Translations under genes and position numbers: made by a program
Shown here: in pieces, positions 18,941-28,571 of the stretch
How positions within the stretch are numbered: position 1 is the stretch's first letter
Layout of the letters: the number at the start of each line of letters is the position of its first letter
The notes under the pieces: generated by a model
What the model was told of the DNA's origin: nothing
The model's database searches: none
What the model saw: only the letters and a program-made list of their open reading frames with translations
From: an uncultured Rikenellaceae bacterium
GTDB lineage: Bacteria > Bacteroidota > Bacteroidia > Bacteroidales > Rikenellaceae
NCBI GenBank assembly: GCA_944325305.1
Contig: CALUZO010000005.1
Location: 1-64,000, forward strand
Direction: 5' to 3'
Length of the DNA stretch: 64,000 nt

Positions 18941-20032
18941 TTATTGCAGATAGTGTGGCCCGCGTATTTTCGTTTCTCTCCGTGTGGCGGATATGGAGCC
19001 GATATCTGTGAAAGACTTAAGTATGGTTGTCAACGGACGCAGGGACATGTATTTTCGCATCTGACGCAAAGACTCTCTGCCAAGAGCCCTCAGTCCATGT
19101 ATGAAGGCTTTTGATGCGGGTCGTGTTATGTCGCACGCGAGAGGAAGGAATATGGAATTGTAACTTCTGTTTAACGCATGATGCAGTGTCTCGTCGGTAC
19201 GTTCGCCTCTGTCGTGTACCGCTTTGACCCAAGGGCAGATGCCGGCTTTCAATCCGTGGAATGAAAGCCGGTCGAGAAAATTGTAATCTTCTCCGTAGTG
19301 TGTGAATATGGGGGCGAAGCCTCCGATGTCTCTTATGGCTTTTTGTGAAACCAGCCAGTGTGCGGCCATGACTTTGTTCACGTCGTAAACCTCATCGAGT
19401 TTTTCCCCGGCGCTCAGATCCGCAATGTAATTGGGGCAATTTTCGCTGCTGGTGCAACGTGCGAAGTTGGTGTCCGGGGTCGATAAGTCGGCCTGCATCT
19501 GCATCGGACTAAGTACGCCGTAGTCTGGATGATTTGCGTGTATGGAGGCCAGTCTGAAAATATCGTGCAGCTCTATCCATGCGTCTTGATTGAGGAGGTA
19601 GGCGTAGTCGCATCCACTGTCGAGAGCATGTTTTAGACCGATATTGTTAGCTCGCCCGAAGCCGAGATTCTGGTCGGATTCTATGAGATTTACTTCCGGC
19701 CATTTTTCCCGGATTGTCTCGGGAGTACTGTCGGATGAAGCGTTGTCCACTACAATTATATCCAGGTGTTTATCCTTGCCATAGAGTTTCCCTATGCATT
19801 TGTCGAGCCATTTTCGACCGTTATGCGTGACGATAATTACGGAGATTTTTGGTGTGGTTGCTTCCGGTTTTTTGTGCATGCGCTGTGTTTCCGGCGAGGG
19901 ATCGTATATTTTCGCTTCAGTTGGACGCATAGGTTTTTGTGTTGTCGGACCAACTGCCTGGACACTTTTCTGGTTGCTTGTTGTGTCCGGCGTTATTGTG
20001 TGTGCGGAAGGTGTATTTGGCGAATGCTCCAT
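18941..20032 (-). CDS. family 2 glycosyltransferase
   Basis: A 363-residue GT-A fold glycosyltransferase of the WbbL/rhamnosyltransferase-like GT2 branch, likely adding a sugar to a surface polysaccharide. The GT2 domain starts at about residue 62 with KISVIIVTHNG; VDNASSDST follows, and LLNQDAW near 166 takes the place of the DxD motif. Residues 1-60 are a Pro/Thr/Gln-rich low-complexity extension, unusual for the family. The frame is open upstream to 20191, but that would add 53 Arg-rich residues; the ATG at 20032, preceded by an AT-rich stretch, is preferred. The gene sits alone beside secA rather than in a capsule locus. Confidence 0.8.
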   Translation of the reverse strand: MEHSPNTPSAHTITPDTTSNQKSVQAVGPTTQKPMRPTEAKIYDPSPETQRMHKKPEATTPKISVIIVTHNGRKWLDKCIGKLYGKDKHLDIIVVDNASSDSTPETIREKWPEVNLIESDQNLGFGRANNIGLKHALDSGCDYAYLLNQDAWIELHDIFRLASIHANHPDYGVLSPMQMQADLSTPDTNFARCTSSENCPNYIADLSAGEKLDEVYDVNKVMAAHWLVSQKAIRDIGGFAPIFTHYGEDYNFLDRLSFHGLKAGICPWVKAVHDRGERTDETLHHALNRSYNSIFLPLACDITRPASKAFIHGLRALGRESLRQMRKYMSLRPLTTILKSFTDIGSISATRRETKIRGPHYLQ

Positions 20033-20212
20033 TATTTTTATGATCCTGTTTGTCGGCCGACTTTCCTGCGCCGACAGTTTGTGTCGGAAAATTCTACCTT
20101 TTGGGAGCTTCGGCCGTGCGTCCCGGAAAAAGCGCACGGCTGAAGCCAAAATGCTTACATACCGCGACCGGGTGTGTCTGTAAAGATACATCCGGTAAAG
20201 GTCTCGGGACTG

Positions 20213-23200
20213 TTATAAACCGCGGCCATGGCATTGTTTGTATTTTTTGCCGCTTCCGCATGGGCATGGGTCGTTTCGGCCCACTTTGGGTTGTGCCTGT
20301 ATGGGGGCGGTTTTTCCGCGATCGCCGGCTCCTGCATTGCGGGCGGCCTCCATACGTGATTCCTGCAACTTGCTCATGTCGGTTTTGCGTCTTTGTTCTC
20401 TTTGCCGCATCATCTCTTCTTCTGCTGCGTTGCGGATCGGTATGAACCCTTTGTTCAGTACGGAGAGTACCTCGCGGTTTATCTTGTCGAGCATCTTGCT
20501 GAACAGCTCGAATGATTCGAATTTGTAGATCAGGAGAGGGTCTTTCTGCTCGTACGTAGCGTTCTGAACACTTTGGCGGAGGTCGTCCATTTCACGCAGA
20601 TGCTCTCTCCAGTTGTCGTCTATGGTGGTGAGCATCACTATCTTGCTGAAAACCTTGTATATCTCTGTGCAATCCGATTCGGCACATTTCTTCAATTCGA
20701 CAGGAACGTTGTATCCCAGTTTGCCGTCAGTTATCGGAATATAGATGTTCTCGTACTGTGTTCCCTGTTCCTTGTATATCCTGTCGATAGTCGGTTTTGC
20801 TGTGGCTGCCACCTGCTGGGCACGGCGTTTATAGGCTTCGCGCAGGTCGTTGGCGATGGCATCGACGAATTCTTCCCTGTGTTTTTTCATTCCCTCGAAT
20901 TGCTCTTCGGTGAATGAGGGTTGTATTGCGACCAGACGGATGAGTTCGAGCGACATATTCTCGAAATTATCGTCGAGGTAGTCATTTGCAAACGATTCGG
21001 CGAAATCCATCACGATATTGTTTAGGTCGATTTCGACACGCTCGCCGTAGAGTGCGTGGCGTCGGCGGGTATATATGACCTCCCTTTGTGAGTTCATCAC
21101 GTCGTCGTATTCGAGCAGACGTTTACGGATGCCGAAGTTGTTCTCTTCTACTTTTTTCTGGGCTCGTTCGATGGCTTTGCTCATCATGTTTGCCTGAATC
21201 GACTCGCCTTCTTTTATTCCCATGCGGTCCATCATGGTCGAGATGCGTTCGGAGCCGAACAGGCGCATCAGGTCGTCTTCGAGAGAGACGAAGAACTGAG
21301 AAGAACCCGGATCGCCCTGACGTCCTGCACGTCCGCGCAACTGGCGGTCCACACGGCGCGATTCGTGACGTTCGGTGCCTATGATAGCCAGACCTCCGGC
21401 TTCTTTCACTTCGGGAGTGAGCTTGATATCGGTACCGCGGCCAGCCATATTGGTTGCTATGGTTACCTGTCCGGCGCGACCTGCTTCGGCCACGACCTGT
21501 GCTTCGAGCTGGTGCTGCTTGGCGTTGAGAACGTTATGTTTGATGCCCTTGAGTTTGAGCATACGGCTCAGAAGCTCCGATATCTCAACAGAGGTGGTCC
21601 CTACAAGTACCGGACGACCCTGACTCACAAGGTTTTCTATCTCGTCGATAACCGCGGAATATTTTTCGCGTTTTGTTTTGTATATAAGGTCGTTGCGGTC
21701 GTCGCGTATAACGGGTTTGTTGGTCGGGATGACAACCACGTCGAGTTTGTAGATGCTCCAGAATTCGCTTGCCTCCGTTTCTGCCGTACCTGTCATACCG
21801 GCAAGCTTGTGATACATGCGGAAGTAGTTTTGCAGCGTTACAGTTGCAAAGGTCTGGGTGGCTGCTTCGACCTTGACACGTTCTTTGGCTTCGATAGCCT
21901 GGTGCAAACCGTCCGAATAACGGCGCCCCTCCATGATACGTCCTGTCTGTTCGTCAACGATCATCACCTTGTTGTCGATAACGACGTATTCGACATCTTT
22001 CTCGAACATGCTGTATGCCTTGAGAAGCTGATTTACAGTGTGTACCCGTTCGCTTTTTACTGCATAATCGTTGATGACGGCATCTTTTTTTGCTGCTTTT
22101 TCTTCGGGGTTTTCGTCCGATTTTTCGAGTTCGGCTATTGTGGCTCCGATGTCGGGAAGTACGAAGAAACCGTCTTCCCCGAAGCTCTTCGATAATGTTT
22201 CGTGACCTTTGTCGGTGAGTTCGACTGAGTTGAGTTTCTCATCTATTACGAAGAACAGATCGTCCGTAATTTCGGGCATGCGGCGATTGTTGTCCTGCAT
22301 ATAGGTGTTTTCCACCTTTTGCATGAGGGTCTTTATGCCGGGTTCGCTGAGGAACTTGATGAGAGGCTTGTATTTCGGGAATCCTTTGTGGGCACGGAAG
22401 AGCAATATGCCGCCTTCGTCGTTTTTGCCTTCGCTGATCAGTTTGCGTGAGTCGGCCACAAGTTGGGTCACAAAGTTGCGCTGCATGTTGAACAGCTGCT
22501 CTATTGCTGGGCGGTATTGTTCGAACATCTGGTCGTCGCCTTTGGGGACAGGCCCGGATATTATAAGCGGCGTACGGGCATCGTCTATCAAGACCGAGTC
22601 TACTTCGTCGACGATGGCGAAGTGGTGTTTGCGCTGCACGAGGTCGTCTTTCGAAATCGACATGTTGTCGCGCAGGTAGTCGAAACCGAATTCGTTGTTC
22701 GTACCGAACGTTATATCGGCGTTATATGCATTTCGGCGGGCTTCTGTGTTTGGTTTGTGCTTGTCGATGCAGTCTACTGAAAGTCCGTGGAACATATACA
22801 TCGGTCCCATCCATTCCGAGTCGCGGCGGGCGAGGTAGTCGTTGACGGTCACTACGTGTACGCCTTTGCCTGCGAGGGCGTTGAGGAATACGGGGAGTGT
22901 CGCAACGAGGGTCTTGCCTTCACCGGTTGCCATTTCTGCGATCTTGCCTTTGTGGAGAACGACGCCGCCGAACAGCTGTACGTCATAATGTACCATATCC
23001 CATGTGACGAGGTTGCCGCCTGCCGTCCAACTGTTCTTATAGAGGGCTTTGTCTCCTTCGATTGTGACGAAATCTTTTGTAGCCGCGAGGTCGCGGTCGA
23101 AATTCGTGGCGGTTACCTCCACAATTTCGTTCTCTTTGAAACGGCGGGCCGTATCCTTCATTATGGCGAAGGCTTCGGGGAGTATTTCGTCGAGTTTTTT

Positions 23201-23509
23201 CTCTATGTCGTTATCTATCTTCTCGGTGAGTTTGTCGATCTCTTTCGAGATACGTTCTTTCTCGTCGAGAGATATTTCGGGCAGTTCAAGTTGGACTTTG
23301 AGTTCTGCTATGCGGGCTTCGTCTGGTGCAATGGTGTCGGCTATGGCTTTACGCAGTGCTTGTGCACGTTCGCGCAATTCATCATTCGTGAGCTTCTCAA
23401 TTTGGGGATAGATCTCGATAATCCTGTTAACATAAGGTTCGATCTCCTTGCGGTCTTTATCGCTCTTCGTTCCGAAGAACAGTTTTAGCAATCCTGATAC
23501 TATATCCAT
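20213..23509 (-). CDS. secA: preprotein translocase ATPase SecA
   Basis: SecA is the motor ATPase that drives unfolded preproteins through SecYEG. At 1098 residues it is longer than the E. coli protein, as is usual for Bacteroidota because of insertions in the helicase region (the stretch around 330-440 and the acidic [17 protein letters not shown] segment). Walker A is [14 protein letters not shown] near 190-203, Walker B is [14 protein letters not shown] near 300, the second helicase domain shows [12 protein letters not shown], and the C-terminus carries the SecB/lipid-binding zinc motif [14 protein letters not shown]. It appears to be a single-gene transcript. Confidence 0.96.
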   Translation of the reverse strand: MDIVSGLLKLFFGTKSDKDRKEIEPYVNRIIEIYPQIEKLTNDELRERAQALRKAIADTIAPDEARIAELKVQLELPEISLDEKERISKEIDKLTEKIDNDIEKKLDEILPEAFAIMKDTARRFKENEIVEVTATNFDRDLAATKDFVTIEGDKALYKNSWTAGGNLVTWDMVHYDVQLFGGVVLHKGKIAEMATGEGKTLVATLPVFLNALAGKGVHVVTVNDYLARRDSEWMGPMYMFHGLSVDCIDKHKPNTEARRNAYNADITFGTNNEFGFDYLRDNMSISKDDLVQRKHHFAIVDEVDSVLIDDARTPLIISGPVPKGDDQMFEQYRPAIEQLFNMQRNFVTQLVADSRKLISEGKNDEGGILLFRAHKGFPKYKPLIKFLSEPGIKTLMQKVENTYMQDNNRRMPEITDDLFFVIDEKLNSVELTDKGHETLSKSFGEDGFFVLPDIGATIAELEKSDENPEEKAAKKDAVINDYAVKSERVHTVNQLLKAYSMFEKDVEYVVIDNKVMIVDEQTGRIMEGRRYSDGLHQAIEAKERVKVEAATQTFATVTLQNYFRMYHKLAGMTGTAETEASEFWSIYKLDVVVIPTNKPVIRDDRNDLIYKTKREKYSAVIDEIENLVSQGRPVLVGTTSVEISELLSRMLKLKGIKHNVLNAKQHQLEAQVVAEAGRAGQVTIATNMAGRGTDIKLTPEVKEAGGLAIIGTERHESRRVDRQLRGRAGRQGDPGSSQFFVSLEDDLMRLFGSERISTMMDRMGIKEGESIQANMMSKAIERAQKKVEENNFGIRKRLLEYDDVMNSQREVIYTRRRHALYGERVEIDLNNIVMDFAESFANDYLDDNFENMSLELIRLVAIQPSFTEEQFEGMKKHREEFVDAIANDLREAYKRRAQQVAATAKPTIDRIYKEQGTQYENIYIPITDGKLGYNVPVELKKCAESDCTEIYKVFSKIVMLTTIDDNWREHLREMDDLRQSVQNATYEQKDPLLIYKFESFELFSKMLDKINREVLSVLNKGFIPIRNAAEEEMMRQREQRRKTDMSKLQESRMEAARNAGAGDRGKTAPIQAQPKVGRNDPCPCGSGKKYKQCHGRGL

Positions 23510-24121
23510 TGTGTCGTATTAATTCAGAGTGAATTTATAGAAGTCGTAAAAATAGTAAAATTCAGAAGAAACTTAAAGGGTTTTGCTGAATAATTGATGT
23601 TAAGTTAATATACTGCGAATCTGCGGGGGAAGTCTGTATGTCTGCAGAATCGCCTTGCAGGCTTGGTTTGCGCTGTGACGGACGGAATCCGTGGTGGGGA
23701 TGACTCCGAAATATTTTGGAGAATATTTCAAAGGTAGTTTTCTGATGGTCGGGTCCGTAGCGAATATATTGAGCGTTATTAAGATTTTGGACCGTGCATT
23801 TTTTTGCCCGATCTTTTATCTATTGTAGATTTTATTCTCCGAACGTTTTTGTATGTCTAAAATATTGGGTACTTCCATGCTGTATATTTTCATATGGGTT
23901 TGTTTCTGCACGTCCATTTTTTTGTGTGGGATGACAGTGCTTGGCGTGTCGTTTTGTGTTTCAGTCAGGGATGTATGCGTTTATGTCATCTTGCATTGCG
24001 TCGTCTTGTGTGATCTTCGTGATGCAAGGTGTCGTTCGGAGTTGACGGGGAGTGCGGGTTTCCCTTTCCGGAAGAATTGTATATGTCCTGTAAAACGATT
24101 CGAATCAGGTTTCCAGGCGGT
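23510..24121. other. 612-base gene-free gap
   Basis: Between secA and the DUF2851 gene, which both point left. The first 200 bases are the AT-rich secA upstream region. The remainder has one 90-codon plus-strand frame (23853-24125) rich in Cys, Val and Phe without family character, which I regard as chance. No promoter box, RNA gene or repeat was recognised. Confidence 0.55.
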
Positions 24122-25438
24122 TTAGTATGTTATTGACGGGTCCTTTGCTGTAAGTTTGCGAAGCACGTATCTGCAAACGGGACATTGCCAGCATAACTCT
24201 TTGCGGCAGAATTCGTTGTTAAGCTGAAGCATAGCCTGTGAATCGAAAGCGCTCTCCATGATCACACCGCCTGCTCGCCATGCGTTGATGAATCTGTTGT
24301 CTTCGCAGTTGATTTTCTCCAACAGATCGAGTGCTGTTTCCTTGAGTTTTTCTTCGCCCGTGTAGTCGGCATAGGCGAACATCATCGGAACAGTCAGATT
24401 TATGCCTAACAGCGAGGCCTTGAAATGGCCTATGCGTTTCGGGTGTTCGTAGGAAGGATGTGAAGGGATGTAATGTGTCGACCAGTATTGCGAGGCTTCT
24501 GTACGGAACATGCGGTGGATGTCCTCCACCGTACGGCATTTTATCATATGGTCGAAAAGAAATTCTCTGGTGGACAGGAACATTGCCATTTGGGCTATTC
24601 TCAGTACCGGATGGTTGTTTGGGTTGGTGCGGGAAATAATCCAATATCCTGCTTCCATGGGGACGATGGAATATTTCTGGCGCAGGTAGTTGAACGTGGT
24701 TTTCAGGTCGCGTATATAGCTGTCGTCATCGTACATTTCCAAAAGCCCGGATGCCCCCAACAGCATTGCTTCGACGTAGACTATCGAATTGCGTTCGCGA
24801 GAGATGGCTGTATAGCGCACCCTTCTTGCGAGTTCGGTAAAAGCCTCCTTGTTTTTGCTGTCTCCCATGGTACGCATCAGCATGACGTACATCGTTTCGT
24901 TCCAGTTCTGGTCGTGTTCGTTGTATATGTTTCTGATGTCGCGGCATTTGCGAGCCATGCGATCTGCCAGCAGGCGAGTGTACATGGCAATCCGCTCGTG
25001 GCTCTCCATGCTGGCGATATGGCGTGCACAATGATATTCTCCGGCTCCGTCGCGGAGCCTTTCGTATGCGGTCAACTGCTTAGGGTCAATGGGCAGTATG
25101 GCTTGTGTGACCGGTTCGCCGTTGCTTTTGAGTATTACTGGAGATGGTTCCAGAACGATTTGCAGAATGGTGTTTATGTGATTGTTGGGATTGCGAGTGT
25201 ATTCCGGATTGTTTGTGCCAGTTTTACCGTTGCAGGCACTCTCGCTGCCCGTAATTATGTCGCCGTAATAGATTGTTCCGTCGATGTTTATTTCTGCGCC
25301 CGAGAATTTGCCGGTTGTCGTATCGTATTCGCCGGACGAACAGATGCATATTGTTTCGCCCGAAAGGGATGTAAGTTTGCTGCTGGGATGCAGATGCCAA
25401 ACGGCTTTAAGAAATTCGTTACCGTATCGGGATCCCAT
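24122..25438 (-). CDS. DUF2851 family protein
   Basis: A 438-residue cytosolic protein matching the Bacteroidota DUF2851 family by its layout: an N-terminal FLKAVWHLHPSSKLTSLSGE segment, a KFSGAEINIDGTIYYGDI strand pair, HARHIASME-like middle, MLLGASGLLEMYDDDSYI around 225-242, and a C-terminal ELCWQCPVCRYVLRKL cysteine cluster that could bind metal. The function is unknown. It is shorter in its first 100 residues than the usual family pattern. No operon partner is close: the biotin-carboxylase-type genes lie 240 bases upstream behind a terminator. Confidence 0.8.
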   Translation of the reverse strand: MGSRYGNEFLKAVWHLHPSSKLTSLSGETICICSSGEYDTTTGKFSGAEINIDGTIYYGDIITGSESACNGKTGTNNPEYTRNPNNHINTILQIVLEPSPVILKSNGEPVTQAILPIDPKQLTAYERLRDGAGEYHCARHIASMESHERIAMYTRLLADRMARKCRDIRNIYNEHDQNWNETMYVMLMRTMGDSKNKEAFTELARRVRYTAISRERNSIVYVEAMLLGASGLLEMYDDDSYIRDLKTTFNYLRQKYSIVPMEAGYWIISRTNPNNHPVLRIAQMAMFLSTREFLFDHMIKCRTVEDIHRMFRTEASQYWSTHYIPSHPSYEHPKRIGHFKASLLGINLTVPMMFAYADYTGEEKLKETALDLLEKINCEDNRFINAWRAGGVIMESAFDSQAMLQLNNEFCRKELCWQCPVCRYVLRKLTAKDPSITY

Positions 25439-25623
25439 GAATTTGTTGTTTTAGATTTTATCCACTAATGTAGGGTTTTTTGAGGGTTTATGCAAAAAAC
25501 GGTTTGCGAATTAATGCTTGCCGATCTAATTCATGATGGTATTGATCACGTGTGTACAACAAGAATGTTTTAGCGATTGTCTGGATTTTCCCGTATGCGC
25601 GCACCCGGATATATAATGTGAAA

Positions 25624-25652
25624 AAAAGAGCGGACTGAAAGTCCGCTCTTTT
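25624..25652 (-). terminator. terminator after the carboxylase pair
   Basis: A 12-base-pair stem (25624-25635 with 25641-25652, 5-base loop). On the minus strand it is followed by seven T residues, a typical intrinsic terminator for the mmdA operon. Confidence 0.8.
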
Positions 25653-25677
25653 CGTTGTAAATTTGTATGTGTCTCTG

Positions 25678-25995
25678 TTATGCAACCGTTACCATCAAGG
25701 CGTTCTTCGGAATGTTGTCGCCTTTTTTGACATTGATGCTTTTGACCTTGCCGTCTATTGGCGAAAGGATTTTGTTGTTCATCTTCATGGCTCGGAAGAT
25801 TATCAGTACGTCGCCTTGACGCACGCTGTCGCCTTCCTTGACTTTGATGTCTTCGACAGTTCCGGGCATGAACGAAAATACGGTTCCCTTTTCGACGCAT
25901 ATCCAGTTTTCCTGTTTTATGTACTTGAATTTTGCAGACTTGTCTCCGCTTTTTTCGGCTGGAACCTTACTCGATGTTTTTGTTGTATCTGACAT
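25678..25995 (-). CDS. biotinyl carrier protein of acyl-CoA carboxylase/decarboxylase
   Basis: A 105-residue biotin-carrier protein. The biotinylation motif AMKM is at residues 69-72 with K71 as the modified lysine, and the flanking beta-hairpin pattern (MPGTVEDIKVKEGDSVRQGDVL, then SPIDGKVKSINVKKGD) is the lipoyl/biotinyl fold. The N-terminal 25 residues are a charged linker. It carries CO2 between a biotin carboxylase (or membrane decarboxylase) and the carboxyltransferase encoded 15 bases upstream. The long Ala/Pro linker of many decarboxylase gamma subunits is missing. Confidence 0.88.
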   Translation of the reverse strand: MSDTTKTSSKVPAEKSGDKSAKFKYIKQENWICVEKGTVFSFMPGTVEDIKVKEGDSVRQGDVLIIFRAMKMNNKILSPIDGKVKSINVKKGDNIPKNALMVTVA

Positions 25996-26010
25996 AGTTT
26001 CGTGTGATTT

Positions 26011-27555
26011 TTAAAATGGCGGAAGTCCGTGTTTTTTCTTGGGACGGCCAGTGTTTTTAGTAGATGCTACGCTGAGTGCCTGTTCTACGAATTTGCGTGT
26101 GTCTGCCGGTGCTATTACTGCGTCTATATAGCCTTTGGAGGCAGCGACGTAAGGGTTGGCAAACTTGTCTTTGTATTCCTGTATCTTGAGTTCGCGCATC
26201 TTTTTCGGATCTTCTGCTTCGGAGATTTCCTTGCGGAAGATGATGTTTGCCGCGCCTTCGGCACCCATTACCGCTATCTCGGCCGATGGCCATGCAAATA
26301 CGAAGTCTGAACGAAGGTGACGCGATCCCATGGCGATGTAACCGCCGCCGTATGCTTTGCGCAGTACGATGGTGATTTTGGCCACGGTGCTTTCGCTGTA
26401 TGCGTAAAGAATTTTTGCTCCGTGACGGATAACGCCTGCGTGTTCCTGGTCTATGCCGGGGAGGTAACCCGGAAGGTCCTCGAGGGTGATGATCGGAATA
26501 TTGAACGAGTCGCAGAAGCGGATGAAACGTGCGATTTTGTCCGACGAGTCGCAGTCGAGCACGCCTGCCATCACGAGAGGCTGGTTGCAGACGAAACCTA
26601 CTGTCTCGCCGTTAACGCGGCCGAATCCGATGACGGCGTTTGCTGCGAAGTGTTCCATCACTTCCATAAAGTCGCTGTCGTCTACTATCGCCCTGATAAC
26701 GTCCCGCACGTCATAAGGTTCCGACGGATCCGAGGGAACTATTTTGGTGATGTCGTATTTCTTGAGCGGCTTCGAGGGGACTACTTTTTGGGCTTTCGTA
26801 GTGTTGTTTGCCGGAATCATCGAAATGAGACGACGGATCTGTCCGAAGCATTCGTCTTCGCTTTCGGCGAAGAAGTGGGCGTTGCCGCTGATTTCGGCAT
26901 GTACCTTTGCGCCTCCAAGGTCCTCTGCCGAGATATCCTCGCCGAGAACGGTCTTGATGACTTCGGGTCCGGTGATGAACATTTTCGATATTTTGTCAAC
27001 CACGAAAACGAAGTCGGTCAGTGCGGGTGAATAAACCGCACCTCCGGCACACGGACCGAGTATTACGGAAATCTGCGGTATGACTCCGCTGGAAAGGGTG
27101 TTGCGGAAAAATATTTCGCCGTAACCGGCCAAAGCATTGACGCCTTCCTGAATACGTGCTCCGCCCGAGTCGTTTATACCGATCAGCGGGATTCGCATAT
27201 TCAGCGCATAGTCCATCATTTTGGTAATCTTGCGTGCATGGGCGAAACCGAGCGAGCCCCCTGCCACGGTGAAGTCCTGTGCATAGATTGCGATAGGATT
27301 GCCCAGGATGTATCCGGTTCCTATGATAACTCCGTCGCCGGGAAGATCCTTGCCCTGCATTCCGAAGTCGGTATTGCTGTGCTGAACAAAAATGTCGTAT
27401 TCCTGAAAAGTGTCTTTGTCCAGCAGGGCGATGATACGCTCGCGTGCAGTGAGTTTGCCCATCGCCTTTTGTTTTTCAATAGCTTTCGCTCCTCCGCCGC
27501 CATAGATCTTCTCCATGCGCTGCTTGAGGTCGAGAACTTTCTTGTCTTCTGACAT
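26011..27555 (-). CDS. mmdA: acyl-CoA carboxyltransferase subunit (propionyl/methylmalonyl-CoA)
   Basis: A 514-residue carboxyltransferase of the biotin-dependent acyl-CoA carboxylase beta-subunit type, interconverting propionyl-CoA and methylmalonyl-CoA with carboxybiotin. Both crotonase-like halves are present: GSLGFAHARKITKMMDYAL and NDSGGARIQEGVNAL in the N-half, and GVIRHGAKILYAYSESTVAKITIVLRKAYGGGYIAMGSRHLRSDFVFAWPSAEIAVMGAEGA in the C-half. In Bacteroidota this protein usually acts as methylmalonyl-CoA decarboxylase alpha subunit in succinate-to-propionate fermentation. Only the biotin carrier follows; neither a membrane beta subunit nor a methylmalonyl-CoA epimerase is in the window, so the symbol is tentative. 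Confidence 0.88.
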   Translation of the reverse strand: MSEDKKVLDLKQRMEKIYGGGGAKAIEKQKAMGKLTARERIIALLDKDTFQEYDIFVQHSNTDFGMQGKDLPGDGVIIGTGYILGNPIAIYAQDFTVAGGSLGFAHARKITKMMDYALNMRIPLIGINDSGGARIQEGVNALAGYGEIFFRNTLSSGVIPQISVILGPCAGGAVYSPALTDFVFVVDKISKMFITGPEVIKTVLGEDISAEDLGGAKVHAEISGNAHFFAESEDECFGQIRRLISMIPANNTTKAQKVVPSKPLKKYDITKIVPSDPSEPYDVRDVIRAIVDDSDFMEVMEHFAANAVIGFGRVNGETVGFVCNQPLVMAGVLDCDSSDKIARFIRFCDSFNIPIITLEDLPGYLPGIDQEHAGVIRHGAKILYAYSESTVAKITIVLRKAYGGGYIAMGSRHLRSDFVFAWPSAEIAVMGAEGAANIIFRKEISEAEDPKKMRELKIQEYKDKFANPYVAASKGYIDAVIAPADTRKFVEQALSVASTKNTGRPKKKHGLPPF

Positions 27556-27686
27556 ACAATGTTTATTTAGATTAGTCTTTTAGGCCAGATATGTCGTGTT
27601 TGCCGAACTCCATATCTGTAAACGGACACAAGTTTAACAATTATTTTTTAAAAAACGTCCATATTCTATTCCAAAAGAGTCAAATA

Positions 27687-28511
27687 CTATGCAATAAACT
27701 CCTGGTGTAGAAAAGCATCGGGGAATTGAACCGATATGTGCGACGGCTGTTTGTCGAATATGCCGTAAATTGCTGACCCAGACCCGGACATGGACGCGTA
27801 GATGGCTCCGAGCGAATATAATTTTTCTTTGATGGCAGCCAGATCGGGATGAACTCCGAAAATATTTTCCTCGAAGCCGTTGACTACACGATCCTTCCAT
27901 GTAGCGATATCGCCGGCGAGCCGCTCGGCAAGTTGCAGAGTCTGAGTGAGTGGGTGTACGCCGGAATAGGCTTCGGCCGTGGAGATGTTTATTCCGGATG
28001 GTTTTACGATAACGAGAGTTTTGCCGGAAAGCGACATGGCGAGCGGAGTGAGTTTTTCTCCGCGACCTTGTGCGAGCTGCGGTGTGTCGCGTATGAAGAA
28101 TGCGGTGTCGCTGCCCAGTTCGGCTGCGAGCGATTCCATGGCTGCCGTGTCGAGTCCCAGACCGAACAGTTGGTTGAGACCTCTTATGGTGAAAGCCGCA
28201 TCGGCCGAACCTCCGCCGAGGCCAGCACCGAATGGTATTATCTTGTGCAGGTGCATCCTGACGCCGCCTATGCCGAATCTCGAAGCCATCAGTTTGTATG
28301 CCTTTACGCAAAGATTCTTGTCTGCCGGGCAGTCCACGGCCAGGCCGCTTGTCGTGAATTCAATTCCGAGGCCTTCCTGTTTCACCATTTCCACGATGTC
28401 GCATAGTCCGTGGACCGGGAACATCGCTGTTTCGATCTCGTGGAACCCGTCGGCCCGGCGATACAGTATGTCGAGCCCGATATTTATTTTGCAATAGGGG
28501 AAAAGTACCAT
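27687..28511 (-). CDS. ispE: 4-diphosphocytidyl-2-C-methyl-D-erythritol kinase
   Basis: IspE phosphorylates CDP-methylerythritol in the MEP isoprenoid pathway. The 274-residue GHMP kinase has the N-terminal CKINIGLDIL motif (7-16), the ATP-binding loop PFGAGLGGGSADAA around 93-106, the GSDTAFFI segment, and the C-terminal motif ASMSGSGSAIYGIF near 243-256. Length fits the family. It is divergent from the GSCFA gene, and their promoter boxes overlap. Confidence 0.93.
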   Translation of the reverse strand: MVLFPYCKINIGLDILYRRADGFHEIETAMFPVHGLCDIVEMVKQEGLGIEFTTSGLAVDCPADKNLCVKAYKLMASRFGIGGVRMHLHKIIPFGAGLGGGSADAAFTIRGLNQLFGLGLDTAAMESLAAELGSDTAFFIRDTPQLAQGRGEKLTPLAMSLSGKTLVIVKPSGINISTAEAYSGVHPLTQTLQLAERLAGDIATWKDRVVNGFEENIFGVHPDLAAIKEKLYSLGAIYASMSGSGSAIYGIFDKQPSHISVQFPDAFLHQEFIA

Positions 28512-28532
28512 TTAAAAAATCATAGATGTAGT

Positions 28533-28563
28533 ACAAATGTAGCGGAAATTAATATCTTTGCAA
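28533..28563. promoter_or_regulatory. overlapping divergent promoters of ispE and GSCFA gene
   Basis: Minus strand: TACATTTGT (28533-28541) matches TAnnTTTGY, with TTG (complement of 28561-28563) 19 bases upstream, serving ispE. Plus strand: TATCTTTGC (28553-28561) matches the same box, serving the GSCFA gene. The ispE -33 element falls on the last base of the opposing -7 box, so the two promoters share DNA. Confidence 0.55.
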
Positions 28564-28571
28564 TGAAAGCT

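Noticed and set aside
21365-22195. 276-codon plus-strand frame inside secA
   Set aside because: Antisense shadow of the well-conserved SecA helicase region.
23853-24125. 90-codon frame between secA and the DUF2851 gene
   Set aside because: Cys/Val/Phe-rich composition without a recognisable domain, no promoter box, in T-rich intergenic DNA.
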